From: JBBQSF01 sp038214085
GTDB lineage: Bacteria > Bacteroidota > Bacteroidia > Bacteroidales > CG2-30-32-10
DNA length: 48,687 nucleotides
Direction: 5' to 3'
Assembly: GCA_038214085.1 (NCBI GenBank)
Contig: JBBQSF010000006.1
Span: 1-48,687, forward strand
Shown one piece after another: positions 18,101-26,212 of the stretch. Position 1 is the first letter of the stretch. Each line of letters begins with the position of its first letter. Under the pieces are notes generated by a model. It saw nothing but the letters and a program-made list of their open reading frames with translations, made no database searches and was not told where the DNA came from. Position numbers and translations under genes: made by a program.

Positions 18101-18622
18101 TATATCAATGTCGTTGCCTAATTTGCCAGAAAGCTGCAAATTGAGACTCGAATTAACCACCACATCTTGGTTGTTTCCAAATGAGATACCTCTCGATATA
18201 CTTCCCGATTTAGTTAATCCTCCAAAATCAAAAATGCTGGTTTTTTCTTCACCGTATGTAATCTCGAAAGGATTGTAATATCCTTTTTCGTCCGGTTCAA
18301 TCAGTTTTATGTCCTTATTGTAATATTCTGTTGTAAAGTTTACCGGAAAAACACGGTATTTGGCAGTGAGTTTCTTGCCGTTTAACTGCGGATCTATAAT
18401 CAAAAGGGCTTTTTCATAATTCAGATGAAATAATGCAGTATCAATTTTTTTGCCCGAGTTATCGGATAAAATAAATGAACCGAAAACAATACTTAAAGTA
18501 TCAAGGCGAGAAGTATCGCTAAGCAGCACAACGGCTCTTGCTCTCTGGTTACTCAGGTTCTGGGCTTGAGCAAAACAAGAGATCAGGAAAAAGAATATAA
18601 ACAGATATTTTTTCAAGGGCAA
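15143..18622 (-). CDS. Giant outer-membrane-type protein, conserved Bacteroidota family
   Basis: An 1159-residue protein with a signal peptide ending F-A-Q-A-Q. Residues about 135-340 contain G-S-I-S-R-G-I-S-F-G-N, N-N-I-P-I-Q-P-D-G-N-T and E-G-N-Q-G-P-Y, blocks I know from large Bacteroidota surface proteins of unknown function; the SprA translocon protein has comparable wording, so a distant relation is possible. Near residue 845 D-x-N-G-N-G-x-x-E-x-x-E forms an EF-hand-like calcium loop. The rest alternates like beta strands and ends in Phe. Both candidate starts are TTG (18622 or 18616); the second gives a more usual M-K-K-Y signal peptide. It is convergent with trkH. Confidence 0.7.
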   Translation of the reverse strand: MPLKKYLFIFFFLISCFAQAQNLSNQRARAVVLLSDTSRLDTLSIVFGSFILSDNSGKKIDTALFHLNYEKALLIIDPQLNGKKLTAKYRVFPVNFTTEYYNKDIKLIEPDEKGYYNPFEITYGEEKTSIFDFGGLTKSGSISRGISFGNNQDVVVNSSLNLQLSGKLGNDIDIIAVITDNNIPIQPDGNTQQIQDFDKVYIQLSQKKAKLIAGDFELAAPKSYFMSFYKKAQGATFTNSFLFENKNKKTTTLNLSLAAAISKGKYAKNTIAGIEGNQGPYKLKGEDNETYIIVLSGSERVYIDGMLMQRGQNEDYIIDYNTAEIIFTGKRMITKDSRIIIEFQYSDKNYARSLLFYGNEFITKNATYKLNYYSEQDMKNQPVQQQLSPEEKLLLYSIGDSLQNAFAPTFDSIAFNNNEVLYKMLDTTVNALIYDSIFVYSSNPDSAYYRLSFTNMGQGNGNYIQTQSAANGRVFTWVAPLAGVKQGTHEPIMLLITPKKKQLLTFSGDFSLNKNTKAGFETAFSNNNQNLFSQKDKKDDKGFAVNVYAKKITPLGKKDSTSWTLLSEVTNEFAEKSFSPIERYRDAEFSRDWNQINTKTKATENISALRFTASDKQKNTLGYQLKLFVNSIGYNALRHSALVGYQKKGFTINLSGSILNTDDSLSSSNYIRSKAGISKKINWLVLGFKNEQENNKLTKKINSELSAASFAYNEWQVYAENSDTTKVNFTLFYKERIDKLPTIAILKQSSTAKNIGFTLKLIKNTNNKLSISNTYRKLYIDDTLLTTQKADETILSLLEHSLKLFKGAISLTTYYETGSGYEVKKEYSYLEVAQGQGVYAWTDYNGNGVKELNEFDIAAFQDQANYIRIYIPTNLYIKVHSNQLNESLIINPSIVWNSKTGIRNFLTKFSNQTTYRIDRKDTQKNQLKAYNPFVSEVNDTNLISINSSFRNSFYFNRSSSKFGADFVYTDSKNKSLLVNGFESRTSQTYTINVRWNISKKITFSSKQLSGIKSNTSAFFSTRDFNLAYTETEPSLSWQPGKTFRLSLTYNYTEKKNDEVYGNEKCFNNKVGVEFKYTKLSSGILLVKYNLIRNIFNGATNTPVSYEMLNGLKAGKNSTWSISFQRNIAENLQMNISYEGRKSENTNMIHVGSVQLRAYF

Positions 18623-18651
18623 TTATTCCTGACTAAAATTACAAATAAACG

Positions 18652-18659
18652 CAAACATA
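18652..18659 (-). promoter_or_regulatory. -7 element for the giant outer-membrane protein gene
   Basis: On the minus strand the sequence reads TATGTTTG, a full match to TAnnTTTG, about 30 bp upstream of the TTG starts. It fits a leader of roughly 25 nt and supports non-ATG initiation at 18622/18616. Confidence 0.45.
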
Positions 18660-18703
18660 GCAATAAGTGTTGTATGGAATATGCAATAATGCTGAGAATA
18701 ATC

Positions 18704-18724
18704 TTAATTTCGCTACGAAATTAA
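18704..18724. promoter_or_regulatory. 21-bp perfect palindrome upstream of yitT
   Basis: TTAATTTCG (18704-18712), spacer CTA, then CGAAATTAA (18716-18724) form a perfect 9-bp dyad that ends 12 bp before the yitT ATG. It contains TAATTTCG, one base from the -7 consensus. A repressor operator overlapping the promoter is the simplest reading; a transcript-start hairpin is the alternative. Confidence 0.45.
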
Positions 18725-18736
18725 AAACAATAAATT

Positions 18737-19633
18737 ATGACATACTTGTTCAAGGAGAAAATGTTTTCGAAAAAATGGTTCATATCCTATACACTGATTG
18801 TGCTTGGCGCTTTTATTATGGCGGCAGGTTTTGTGCTTTTTATTTCACCCAATTTAATTGTTCCTGGGGGCGTTTTCGGAATTTGCATTGTGATGCATCA
18901 CTTGTGGGGATTGCCCATTGGGCTGATGGGGTTGATCCTAAATATTCCACTCACAATTATCGGTATTAAAATTCTGGGGCCAAAGTTTGGAGTGAAGACG
19001 GTGGTTGGCTTAATACTTACTTCAGTATTTATTGATGGTTTAACTTATTTGTGGGGCGAAAAACCGCTGGTTGAAAACGATGTTTTGCTCTCTTCCATTT
19101 TTGGCGGCGTAATGGTTGGCATTGGACTGGGATTGATTTTTAAGGCCAAAGCTACTTCGGGAGGTTCTGATATTGTGGCCATGATCATTGCAAAATATAC
19201 AAAAATGCCCGTAGGTCAGTTGCTTATTATTGTTGATTCAGTAATCGTTTTGGTTGGTTTGGTAGCTTTTGGCGACTGGAAAATTCCATTGTATTCCTGG
19301 ATTGTAATTTTTATTACCGGAAAAGTTATTGATACTGTACTTCAGGGCATTAGTTATGATAAAACAGTATTTATCGTAACAGATAAATATGAGGAAATTC
19401 GCGACAAAATTATTAACGACCTGGACAGGGGAGGCACTCTCATAAAAGCAGAAGGGATGTATAAAGGAAACCCGAAAAATGTGATTTTTACCAATGTAAA
19501 CCGTAGAGAGCTGGCAATGCTCCAAGAATACATAAACATAATTGATCCAGATGCGTTTTTAACTGTAATTGACGCCAATGAGGTAATTGGGCATGGGTTT
19601 AAACCATTAAGTGAAAAGATTGATCAACAGTAA
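18737..19633 (+). CDS. YitT family membrane protein (DUF161 + DUF2179)
   Basis: A 298-residue protein. Five to six membrane segments with G-rich turns (V-P-G-G-V-F-G near 38-44, K-A-T-S-G-G-S-D-I-V near 137-146) form two YitT_membrane repeats. The C-terminal soluble DUF2179 domain (about 200-285) carries the R-G-G-T and V-I-F-T-N-V motifs typical of this ligand-binding fold. The family is widespread; a transporter role for a small substrate is suspected but not established. A palindrome directly upstream suggests it is regulated. Confidence 0.85.
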   Translation: MTYLFKEKMFSKKWFISYTLIVLGAFIMAAGFVLFISPNLIVPGGVFGICIVMHHLWGLPIGLMGLILNIPLTIIGIKILGPKFGVKTVVGLILTSVFIDGLTYLWGEKPLVENDVLLSSIFGGVMVGIGLGLIFKAKATSGGSDIVAMIIAKYTKMPVGQLLIIVDSVIVLVGLVAFGDWKIPLYSWIVIFITGKVIDTVLQGISYDKTVFIVTDKYEEIRDKIINDLDRGGTLIKAEGMYKGNPKNVIFTNVNRRELAMLQEYINIIDPDAFLTVIDANEVIGHGFKPLSEKIDQQ

Positions 19634-19738
19634 TTAATTAAATATATATATTTGTAGATGTTATGCAGGTATTACTGTTTTTTTATGTCTAACTAGATAA
19701 CAAATAGTATCATATTGTTTAATAATAGTTTCAAATAA

Positions 19739-20842
19739 ATGAAAAAAATATTTTTTATTCTTTCAATTTTCGCCGTTTCATTTTTAATGATCAGTTGGGG
19801 CGGAAGCGGACACCGCATCATTAATAAAAAATCAACAGAATCATTTCCTGTATCCATGAGTTCTCTGTTGTTTTGGGCTGATTCTCTTGCCAATCATGGC
19901 TCGGATGCCGACAACCGAAAAAGCTGGGATGCTACTGAGAGCATGAAGCATTATATCGACATTGATAATTATTCCGAGTTTATCGCAACGGGGCGCATTC
20001 CTTCAACCTATGATTCTGTGGTTGCAATTCATGGGTTGAGTTTTGTGGAAAACGAAGGAACTCTTCCCTGGTCAACCGTTAACACCTATAATTCGCTTAA
20101 ATTGGCTTTTCAATTGCACGACTGGCACCAAGCAATGCTTTACGCTTCGGATCTTGGGCATTATGTTGGTGACGGGCACATGCCATTGCATATCACAAAA
20201 AATTACAACGGACAACTTACAGGGCAAACCGGTGTTCACTCAAGGTACGAAAGCTCCATGGTAGGATATAATATTACTGCTTTGTCAAATTACACTGGAG
20301 ATAGCGTTCAGCTTGTTTCCAATGTTAATCAATACGTTTTTAAATACATTTATAATAATTACAAATACGTGGACAGTTTGCTATTGGCGGATTCCTATGC
20401 AAAAAACCTTGCCGGAAATAATAATTCTGCCACATATTATCAAGCACTTTTTAATAAAAGCAAGAATTTTACTATACAATTATTCCACAATGCATCCCAT
20501 GCACTTGCGGAGCTTATTTATTCTGCATGGTATGAAGCTGGTAGTCCGCAAATAACTTCAGAAATTTCTTCAAATCCCGAATCTGGGAAATTTTCAATGG
20601 TTGTTTATCCTAACCCGGTTTCCGATTTTGCCGAATTCATGATTTCATCTCCTTCGCCCTGCAAAGTCTGCTTGAAAATCTTCAACCTTGAAGGAAAACA
20701 GGTGTTTTTAGAAAATATCGAAATTTCTTCCGGAGAAAATAACTATAACCTAAATCTCAAAGGGTTTAACAATGGAATTTATATTGCTTCGCTTAGTGAA
20801 CTGGGAAAATTGCATTATCTGCGCTTTGTTGTGGAAAAATAA
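19739..20842 (+). CDS. Secreted S1/P1-nuclease / zinc phospholipase C-like enzyme with T9SS sorting domain
   Basis: A 367-residue secreted enzyme. After a signal peptide the mature chain would begin W-G-G-S-G-H, matching the N-terminal Trp and His zinc ligands of the S1/P1 nuclease and PLC fold. Further ligands appear in order: H-Y-I-D near 71-74, H-D near 124, D-L-G-H-Y-V-G-D-G-H-M-P-L-H near 136-149, and H-S-R-Y-E near 165-169. Residues about 285-367 form a type A T9SS sorting domain (V-Y-P-N-P, N-G-I-Y). It would therefore leave the cell by T9SS. Nuclease versus phospholipase cannot be decided from these motifs. A TATATTTG element (19647-19654) lies upstream. Its 3' end overlaps porP by 28 bp. 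Confidence 0.8.
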   Translation: MKKIFFILSIFAVSFLMISWGGSGHRIINKKSTESFPVSMSSLLFWADSLANHGSDADNRKSWDATESMKHYIDIDNYSEFIATGRIPSTYDSVVAIHGLSFVENEGTLPWSTVNTYNSLKLAFQLHDWHQAMLYASDLGHYVGDGHMPLHITKNYNGQLTGQTGVHSRYESSMVGYNITALSNYTGDSVQLVSNVNQYVFKYIYNNYKYVDSLLLADSYAKNLAGNNNSATYYQALFNKSKNFTIQLFHNASHALAELIYSAWYEAGSPQITSEISSNPESGKFSMVVYPNPVSDFAEFMISSPSPCKVCLKIFNLEGKQVFLENIEISSGENNYNLNLKGFNNGIYIASLSELGKLHYLRFVVEK

Positions 20843-21741
20843 TGCGGCTTGATTAATTGGGATTTAAATTTACTGCTGGTAATTCTTTTTTTTAACAAGT
20901 AAATAAGTGCAATTTCGTGTGACCCCCCAGTTGCATTTGCAAGTTTTGAAATGGTATAATCGTAGCTGTATCCTGCAAAAAACCTGAAACTTTGGTATCC
21001 TAACATTCCTATAATGCAATCGGGATTTTCAAAACCTACCCGAATAGCTGCTCCGATTCTAATGCGATGGAATAATAGTGATAAAGAAGGAACCATTTCC
21101 TCAAACATTTCATGTTTTTCGTACATTATTGAAGGGTTCAAAATTAACTCATTGCTTAAATGAAACTGTGTGGAAGCAAATGCAATATATTTTATAGGCA
21201 ATTTTGCTGTTTCTGTATTTAAGAATGATTCATTGGGCTTATTAAGGTGGTCTGCTGTTATACCCAACGAGATTCTTTTATAAGAAATCAATAAGCCGGC
21301 TCCGGAATTAAAATAAATTCGCGGATTGTAATCAGATGAAATATTTAGCTCTTTTTCGTCAAGGCTTTTTGCACCCATACCAATTATAATTGCCGGACTG
21401 ACAAAAACAGCATCGCTTAATTTAATTTTATATGCATAAGAAAGATTCAGATTGTTTGTAAATAGAATTCCCATTGCATTGTCACAAACATAACTCAATG
21501 CCAGACCTCCATTCAGTTTTGGAACATATTGATCATAACTTGCAGAAAAAGTTTTATATCCATTAGACAAATTCCCCCATTGCAATCGTGAGTTTACGAC
21601 CAATCGCGGGCAACTGTCACTTCCGGCAAGGCCTGGGTTCAGGAATACGGGATTTGATGTATACTGCGAAAAGTGATAATCCTGTGCAAAGGAATTGCTG
21701 CAAGCAGAGAGAATAAATAGAATAAATAAAATATTTTTCAT
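20815..21741 (-). CDS. PorP/SprF family type IX secretion outer-membrane protein
   Basis: A 308-residue barrel protein. The signal peptide ends S-N-S-F-A-Q and the mature start D-Y-H-F-S-Q-Y-x-x-N-P-x-F-x-N-P-G-L-A-G is the family hallmark. PorP/SprF proteins tether or export specific T9SS clients such as SprB. No porK-porN genes are nearby, so this is an orphan copy, as is usual in this phylum. It sits between two genes for T9SS cargo (19739 and 24119), which could be its clients. A TATCTTTG element reads on the minus strand at 21806-21813. The 3' end overlaps the convergent enzyme gene. Confidence 0.85.
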   Translation of the reverse strand: MKNILFILFILSACSNSFAQDYHFSQYTSNPVFLNPGLAGSDSCPRLVVNSRLQWGNLSNGYKTFSASYDQYVPKLNGGLALSYVCDNAMGILFTNNLNLSYAYKIKLSDAVFVSPAIIIGMGAKSLDEKELNISSDYNPRIYFNSGAGLLISYKRISLGITADHLNKPNESFLNTETAKLPIKYIAFASTQFHLSNELILNPSIMYEKHEMFEEMVPSLSLLFHRIRIGAAIRVGFENPDCIIGMLGYQSFRFFAGYSYDYTISKLANATGGSHEIALIYLLKKRITSSKFKSQLIKPHYFSTTKRR

Positions 21742-21991
21742 TCAGAGAGAATAAATTGAACAGATAATTGCTCTTTTGTTGAGAGCGGAATAAACTGAAC
21801 ATCAGCAAAGATAATAGTTTAAATCATTTGCTTTTGAAAATTATTTTTTTGAGCAAGATCAGAAAAAAAGAAAAATAAGCAAGTGAAACAATGGGAAATT
21901 GATCAGCTAAATTGCAAGTTTAGAGCAATTGAATTCAAAAAATTGTAAAGGAAAAATACCTTATTGATACAACGTATTGTTAGTGATTAAT
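21742..21991. other. Intergenic region between porP/sprF and the amidophosphoribosyltransferase gene
   Basis: This 250-bp AT-rich stretch holds the minus-strand -7 element CAAAGATA (21806-21813, read as TATCTTTG) that serves the porP-like gene, giving a leader of about 58 nt. No gene or terminator hairpin was recognised in the remainder. Confidence 0.4.
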
Positions 21992-23893
21992 TTAATAGGC
22001 TCTTTCGTTTTTTCCTTCAATATAATTAATGAAACTTTTATTTACTACCTTATTTCCTCCAGGTGTTGGATAATTCCCAGTAAAATACCAATCGCCAAGG
22101 TTTTCCGGGCATGCTGCGTGCAAATCCTCAATGTTTTGATAAATAATTTGCACTTCGGCTTTAATGTCTTTTTCTCTTAACATGGATGCAATTTTTTCCG
22201 AAATCTGTTCGGGCGAAAATGCTTTGTAAATCAGTTTAACATAGTTCACAATTTCCTCTTTTGGCAAATGCTCCTGTGCTTTTGATTTCTGATAAACCTC
22301 ATTAATTACTGCTGTCTGTTTTGTTTCTTTAAGCAACTCAATTGCAGCACGGAAAGCGATAAAATCACTCAGTTTCGCCATGTCAATGCCATAACAATCG
22401 GGATATCGGATTTGAGGCGCTGAAGAAGCAATAATAATTTTTTTCGGTCCTAAGCGGTCAAGCATGCGGATAATACTTTGTTTTAAGGTAGTTCCGCGCA
22501 CAATAGAATCGTCGATCACAACTATAGTATCAATATCGGTCCTCACAATTCCGTATGTAACATCATAAACATGGGTTACCAAATCATCACGTTTATTGTC
22601 CTGTGTAATAAAGGTTCGCAACTTAACATCTTTAACTGCAAGCTTTTCAATACGTGGCCTGAGCTTAAAAATCTCATCAACTTCTTCGGAGTTTAATTTT
22701 CCAGGTGCCTGAAGGATTTTTTCTTTCCGGATATTATTGCAAAAGCCTTCTAGCGCTTCATGAAGGCCGTAAAAAGCAGTTGCCGCAGTGTTGGGTATGT
22801 AAGAAAAAATGGTATTGCCGAAATCGTAGTTAATGGCTTTTAAAATCGGAGCCATAAGATACATTCCCAGTTTTTTACGTTCTTTGTAGATATCCCTGTC
22901 GGTTCCTCTCGAAAAATAAATACGCTCGAACGAGCAAGGTTTAATGGGTTGAGATTCGCGACAACAGACTTCATCAATTTGTCCCGATTTTTTAACCACA
23001 AGTGCATAACCAGGCTTGAGTTCAACTATGGATTCAATAGGAAGATTGAACGCTGTTTGTATTGCTGGCCTTTCGGATGCTACCACTACAAACTCATCGT
23101 TTTTAAAATAAAATGCAGGACGAATGCCCCATGGATCGCGCATTACAAAAGCATCGCCATGGCCGAGCATGCCTGCAATAACAAATCCGCCATCCCAATC
23201 ACGACATGATTTTGAGAGAATATCCTGCACATTCATATTCTCCTGTATCAATGGTGAAATTTCTTTTTTTGTAAAACCTTCGGCTTTGTAATTCTTATAC
23301 AAATTATCAAATTCATTATCAATGTAATGACCTATTTTTTCAAGAATGGTAATGGTGTCGCTGGTTTCGTAAGGATGTTGCCCAAGAGTTATCAGCTTCT
23401 CAAATTGTTCGTCAACATTTGTTAGGTTAAAATTTCCCGCTACTACTAGGCTTTTCGCCATTATGTTGTTTTCACGGACAAAAGGATGACAGTTTTCAAT
23501 ATTGTTTTTTCCGAATGTACCGTAGCGTAAATGTCCGAGTAAAACTTCCCCGGCGAAATCAATATTATTTTTTACCCAGTTCACATCTTTTAATCGGTCT
23601 GGATTTTTTGCAAAAACCTGTTCTATGGGGTTCTTAATAAAATCAAAAATTTCTTTAATTGGAGCTGAATTGTTGGACCGCATTCTGTTCATGTAATGCT
23701 TTCCCGGCTCCATGTCGAACTTAATACTTGCCAGTCCAGCACCGTCTTGCCCACGATTGTGTTGCTTTTCCATCAGCAAATACATTTTATTCAGAGCATA
23801 AAAGGCTGTTCCGTATTTTGCAATGTAATATTCGAGGGGTTTTAACAGGCGGATCAGGGCAATTCCGCATTCATGTTTGATCTGCTCGCTCAT
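21992..23893 (-). CDS. Amidophosphoribosyltransferase, long Bacteroidota form
   Basis: A 633-residue enzyme with an N-terminal Ntn glutaminase and C-terminal PRTase. The catalytic Cys is residue 9 (H-E-C-G-I-A), so a short propeptide must be removed. N-R-G-Q-D-G-A-G-L near 50 and the PRPP loop V-I-D-D-S-I-V-R-G-T-T near 450 are intact. It makes phosphoribosylamine, the first step of purine synthesis. The protein is about 130 residues longer than E. coli PurF (505); many Bacteroidota carry this long form. The ATG at 23893 is chosen because the TTG at 23914 sits inside the promoter -7 element. Confidence 0.85.
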   Translation of the reverse strand: MSEQIKHECGIALIRLLKPLEYYIAKYGTAFYALNKMYLLMEKQHNRGQDGAGLASIKFDMEPGKHYMNRMRSNNSAPIKEIFDFIKNPIEQVFAKNPDRLKDVNWVKNNIDFAGEVLLGHLRYGTFGKNNIENCHPFVRENNIMAKSLVVAGNFNLTNVDEQFEKLITLGQHPYETSDTITILEKIGHYIDNEFDNLYKNYKAEGFTKKEISPLIQENMNVQDILSKSCRDWDGGFVIAGMLGHGDAFVMRDPWGIRPAFYFKNDEFVVVASERPAIQTAFNLPIESIVELKPGYALVVKKSGQIDEVCCRESQPIKPCSFERIYFSRGTDRDIYKERKKLGMYLMAPILKAINYDFGNTIFSYIPNTAATAFYGLHEALEGFCNNIRKEKILQAPGKLNSEEVDEIFKLRPRIEKLAVKDVKLRTFITQDNKRDDLVTHVYDVTYGIVRTDIDTIVVIDDSIVRGTTLKQSIIRMLDRLGPKKIIIASSAPQIRYPDCYGIDMAKLSDFIAFRAAIELLKETKQTAVINEVYQKSKAQEHLPKEEIVNYVKLIYKAFSPEQISEKIASMLREKDIKAEVQIIYQNIEDLHAACPENLGDWYFTGNYPTPGGNKVVNKSFINYIEGKNERAY

Positions 23894-23911
23894 GGATGGA
23901 GTATTAAGAGG

Positions 23912-23941
23912 CAAAGTTAGAACAAATTTGCAATCCTCAAA
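23912..23941 (-). promoter_or_regulatory. Promoter of the amidophosphoribosyltransferase gene
   Basis: On the minus strand TTTG (23938-23941) is followed after 18 bp by TAACTTTG (23912-23919), a near-complete Bacteroidota promoter. Expected initiation near 23905 gives a leader of about 12 nt to the ATG at 23893. Confidence 0.6.
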
Positions 23942-23958
23942 AAATGCTTTCTAAAAAT

Positions 23959-24087
23959 ATTGAGACGTAATGGTTTTTTTGTAAATTTGCTAGGCGAAAC
24001 ATTTAATTGACAAAATAAAAACGATTTGGGTACGTAAGATTTTAGCAATATTCATTTGATTAATACACAAAAAAACCTGCATCTTTG
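23959..24087 (+). promoter_or_regulatory. Two candidate promoters for the PKD-repeat protein gene
   Basis: P1 is TTG at 23960-23962 (written ATTG), 19 bp, TAAATTTG at 23982-23989. P2 is TTTG at 24055-24058, 21 bp, CATCTTTG at 24080-24087. P2 would give a leader of about 25 nt to the ATG at 24119, P1 one of about 125 nt. Confidence 0.45.
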
Positions 24088-24118
24088 TATCTCAAATTAT
24101 CACAAAATACTTAAAACC

Positions 24119-26158
24119 ATGAAAAAATCTATTTTAACCCTCGCATTTTTGATTTGTGCCATTTTTGCCATCAATGCACAAGCAACAACATATCCTATAA
24201 GTGGTTATGTTACAGAAACGCAAACAGGCTTTGCCGTTGCCAATCATGCTGTTTACATTTCGAGTGATTCTGCTAATGGCACGATAAACAATCACTGGAG
24301 CATGGTTTACACCAATGCAAACGGATATTATTCCGACAATGTAAATGTTGTAGCCGGAACACTAGGTGTATATAGTGTTTTTACCGCAGATTGCAATGGC
24401 GTTTATCTTACTTCAACCGTGGCAAGTACAAGTTTGCCCATGACTGCCGATTTTTCTATTTGTACGGGCGTACCAACATTAATATGCCAAGCCGGGTATT
24501 ATTTTGTGCCCGATTCTGCCAATTCGAGTGCCTCCTCTTCCTCATTTAGTTTTTTCGATACTTCGTCAGGGTATCCAACCACATGGATGTGGAATTTTGG
24601 TGATGGCAGTTCATCAAATATTCAAAATCCAGTACATTCATATCAAACAGCAGGGTATTATTCTGTATGTCTGACCATTGCAACAGCAAATGGATGCAGT
24701 TCAACATTTTGCGACACTGTTTTTGCAGCTACAGGAAATCCAGTAGGTTGCCAAGCCGATTTTTATCCTTATCCTGATTCTTCGCAGTTTGCATACTATT
24801 TTTACGATTACTCTACCGGAGTGAGCAACACAACAAATTATTTATGGGATTTTGGTGATGGCACTTTTTCATTACAGCAATATCCTCATCATATTTATGC
24901 AAATACGGGAGTTTACATGGTTTGTCTTACCATTTCTGATTCTCTGAATAATTGTGCATCAACATACTGCGATTCCGTTCTTGTAGACACCATTAACAAT
25001 ACACCATGCTATAGCGCATTCCAGTATTCAGTTGTGAATTCGGGAATTAATTTTTACGGTTATGCAAACAATAGCAATGTAACTTATCTTTGGGATTTTG
25101 GAGATGGAAGCAGTGACACTGGTCAAAATATATTTCATTCCTATTCTGCATTCGGAACATATTATGTATGTTTAACCACTACTACTAGCAATGGCTGTAG
25201 TTATACTTATTGCGATACTGTAAATTATACCCAACAAACAAACAATTCAATTTGCGGGCAGATTTTTGCCGGAGCAAATATTCTCGATGCCGGCAATGCG
25301 TATCTGATCGGCCTGGATTCATTATCTGGAACTTACAGCTATTCTGCAATCACAACAGTTGATTCTTCAGGTTATTATTGTTTTTTCAATATTCCTGTGG
25401 GAACATATATCATAATTGCTGATCCTTCGCCCAATTCTATTTATTATAACGATTATCTTCCCACTTATTACGGAGATGTGATAAACTGGAGCGATGCTAC
25501 ATTGATTTATGCCGGATTGGGTACAAGCACAAACGGAATGGATATTCATTTGGTATTCACACCTGGTCCTGTGGCAGGAAATGGATCAATTAGCGGAAAC
25601 GTAATTCAAGCAGGTGCTAAATTATTAACAGGTGGCGATCCAATTGCAAATGTTGAAATTGTATTAATGGATAATTCTAATAATCCACTGGCTACCGCAT
25701 TTTCTGATGCTAACGGACATTTTGCATTCTCTGGAATTGCACTCGGCAGTTATAAAATTTATGGCGAATATGCCGGACTCCAGGCCGTTTCGGCAGTTAT
25801 TGAGTTAACAACCACATCAACAAGTGTAAATAATGTTCAGATAAATGTTGGTGCAGGAACCATTGCAGCTTCGGTAGAAGAAATGTATTCTGATTTTATT
25901 GCATCTGTCAGCGAAGTTTATCCAAATCCTTCTTCAGCACAGTTTAACATTTCAGTTTCAGCATTGAAAAATACCACAATCACTATCTCGATTACAGATA
26001 TGTTTGGAAAAAAAGTGTTTGAAAATGCTTATTCAGCAGCAGCAGGTTCAAATGTTTATACAATGAACGGAACCGGTTTTTCTGCTGGAATATATACGAT
26101 CAGCATAAAAAGCGATAAAGGAAAATCTGTTAACAAGTTAATGCAGAAAATCAAATAA
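24119..26158 (+). CDS. Secreted PKD-repeat protein with T9SS sorting domain
   Basis: A 679-residue surface or secreted protein from the ATG at 24119, which gives a proper signal peptide (M-K-K-S-I-L-T-L ... I-N-A-Q); an upstream start at 24056 would prepend 21 unsuited residues and lies in promoter P2. Three PKD domains carry the W-D/N-F-G-D-G core (near residues 155, 240 and 325), each ending Y-x-V-C-L-T. Two carboxypeptidase-regulatory/SdrD-like beta domains follow (about 375-460 and 490-580), then a T9SS type A sorting domain (V-Y-P-N-P, S-A-G-I-Y-T-I). No catalytic domain is seen; adhesion or carbohydrate contact is likely. A strong terminator follows. Confidence 0.85.
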   Translation: MKKSILTLAFLICAIFAINAQATTYPISGYVTETQTGFAVANHAVYISSDSANGTINNHWSMVYTNANGYYSDNVNVVAGTLGVYSVFTADCNGVYLTSTVASTSLPMTADFSICTGVPTLICQAGYYFVPDSANSSASSSSFSFFDTSSGYPTTWMWNFGDGSSSNIQNPVHSYQTAGYYSVCLTIATANGCSSTFCDTVFAATGNPVGCQADFYPYPDSSQFAYYFYDYSTGVSNTTNYLWDFGDGTFSLQQYPHHIYANTGVYMVCLTISDSLNNCASTYCDSVLVDTINNTPCYSAFQYSVVNSGINFYGYANNSNVTYLWDFGDGSSDTGQNIFHSYSAFGTYYVCLTTTTSNGCSYTYCDTVNYTQQTNNSICGQIFAGANILDAGNAYLIGLDSLSGTYSYSAITTVDSSGYYCFFNIPVGTYIIIADPSPNSIYYNDYLPTYYGDVINWSDATLIYAGLGTSTNGMDIHLVFTPGPVAGNGSISGNVIQAGAKLLTGGDPIANVEIVLMDNSNNPLATAFSDANGHFAFSGIALGSYKIYGEYAGLQAVSAVIELTTTSTSVNNVQINVGAGTIAASVEEMYSDFIASVSEVYPNPSSAQFNISVSALKNTTITISITDMFGKKVFENAYSAAAGSNVYTMNGTGFSAGIYTISIKSDKGKSVNKLMQKIK

Positions 26159-26185
26159 AATTTAAGATTAAATTTTTCTGAATGG

Positions 26186-26212
26186 GGCTGCCTTGAAAAA
26201 GGCAGCCTTTTT
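26186..26212 (+). terminator. Rho-independent terminator after the PKD protein gene
   Basis: GGCTGCCTT (26186-26194), loop GAAA, AAGGCAGCC (26199-26207), then TTTTTATTTT. A perfect 9-bp GC-rich stem with a U-run on the plus strand. Its T-tract overlaps the stop codon of the convergent response regulator gene at 26211-26213. Confidence 0.92.

Noticed and set aside
21992..23914. TTG start at 23914 for the amidophosphoribosyltransferase and similar TTG starts at 31246, 36077 and 47782
   Set aside because: In each case the TTG lies in or before the promoter -7 or -33 element and an in-frame ATG follows with a better N-terminus.
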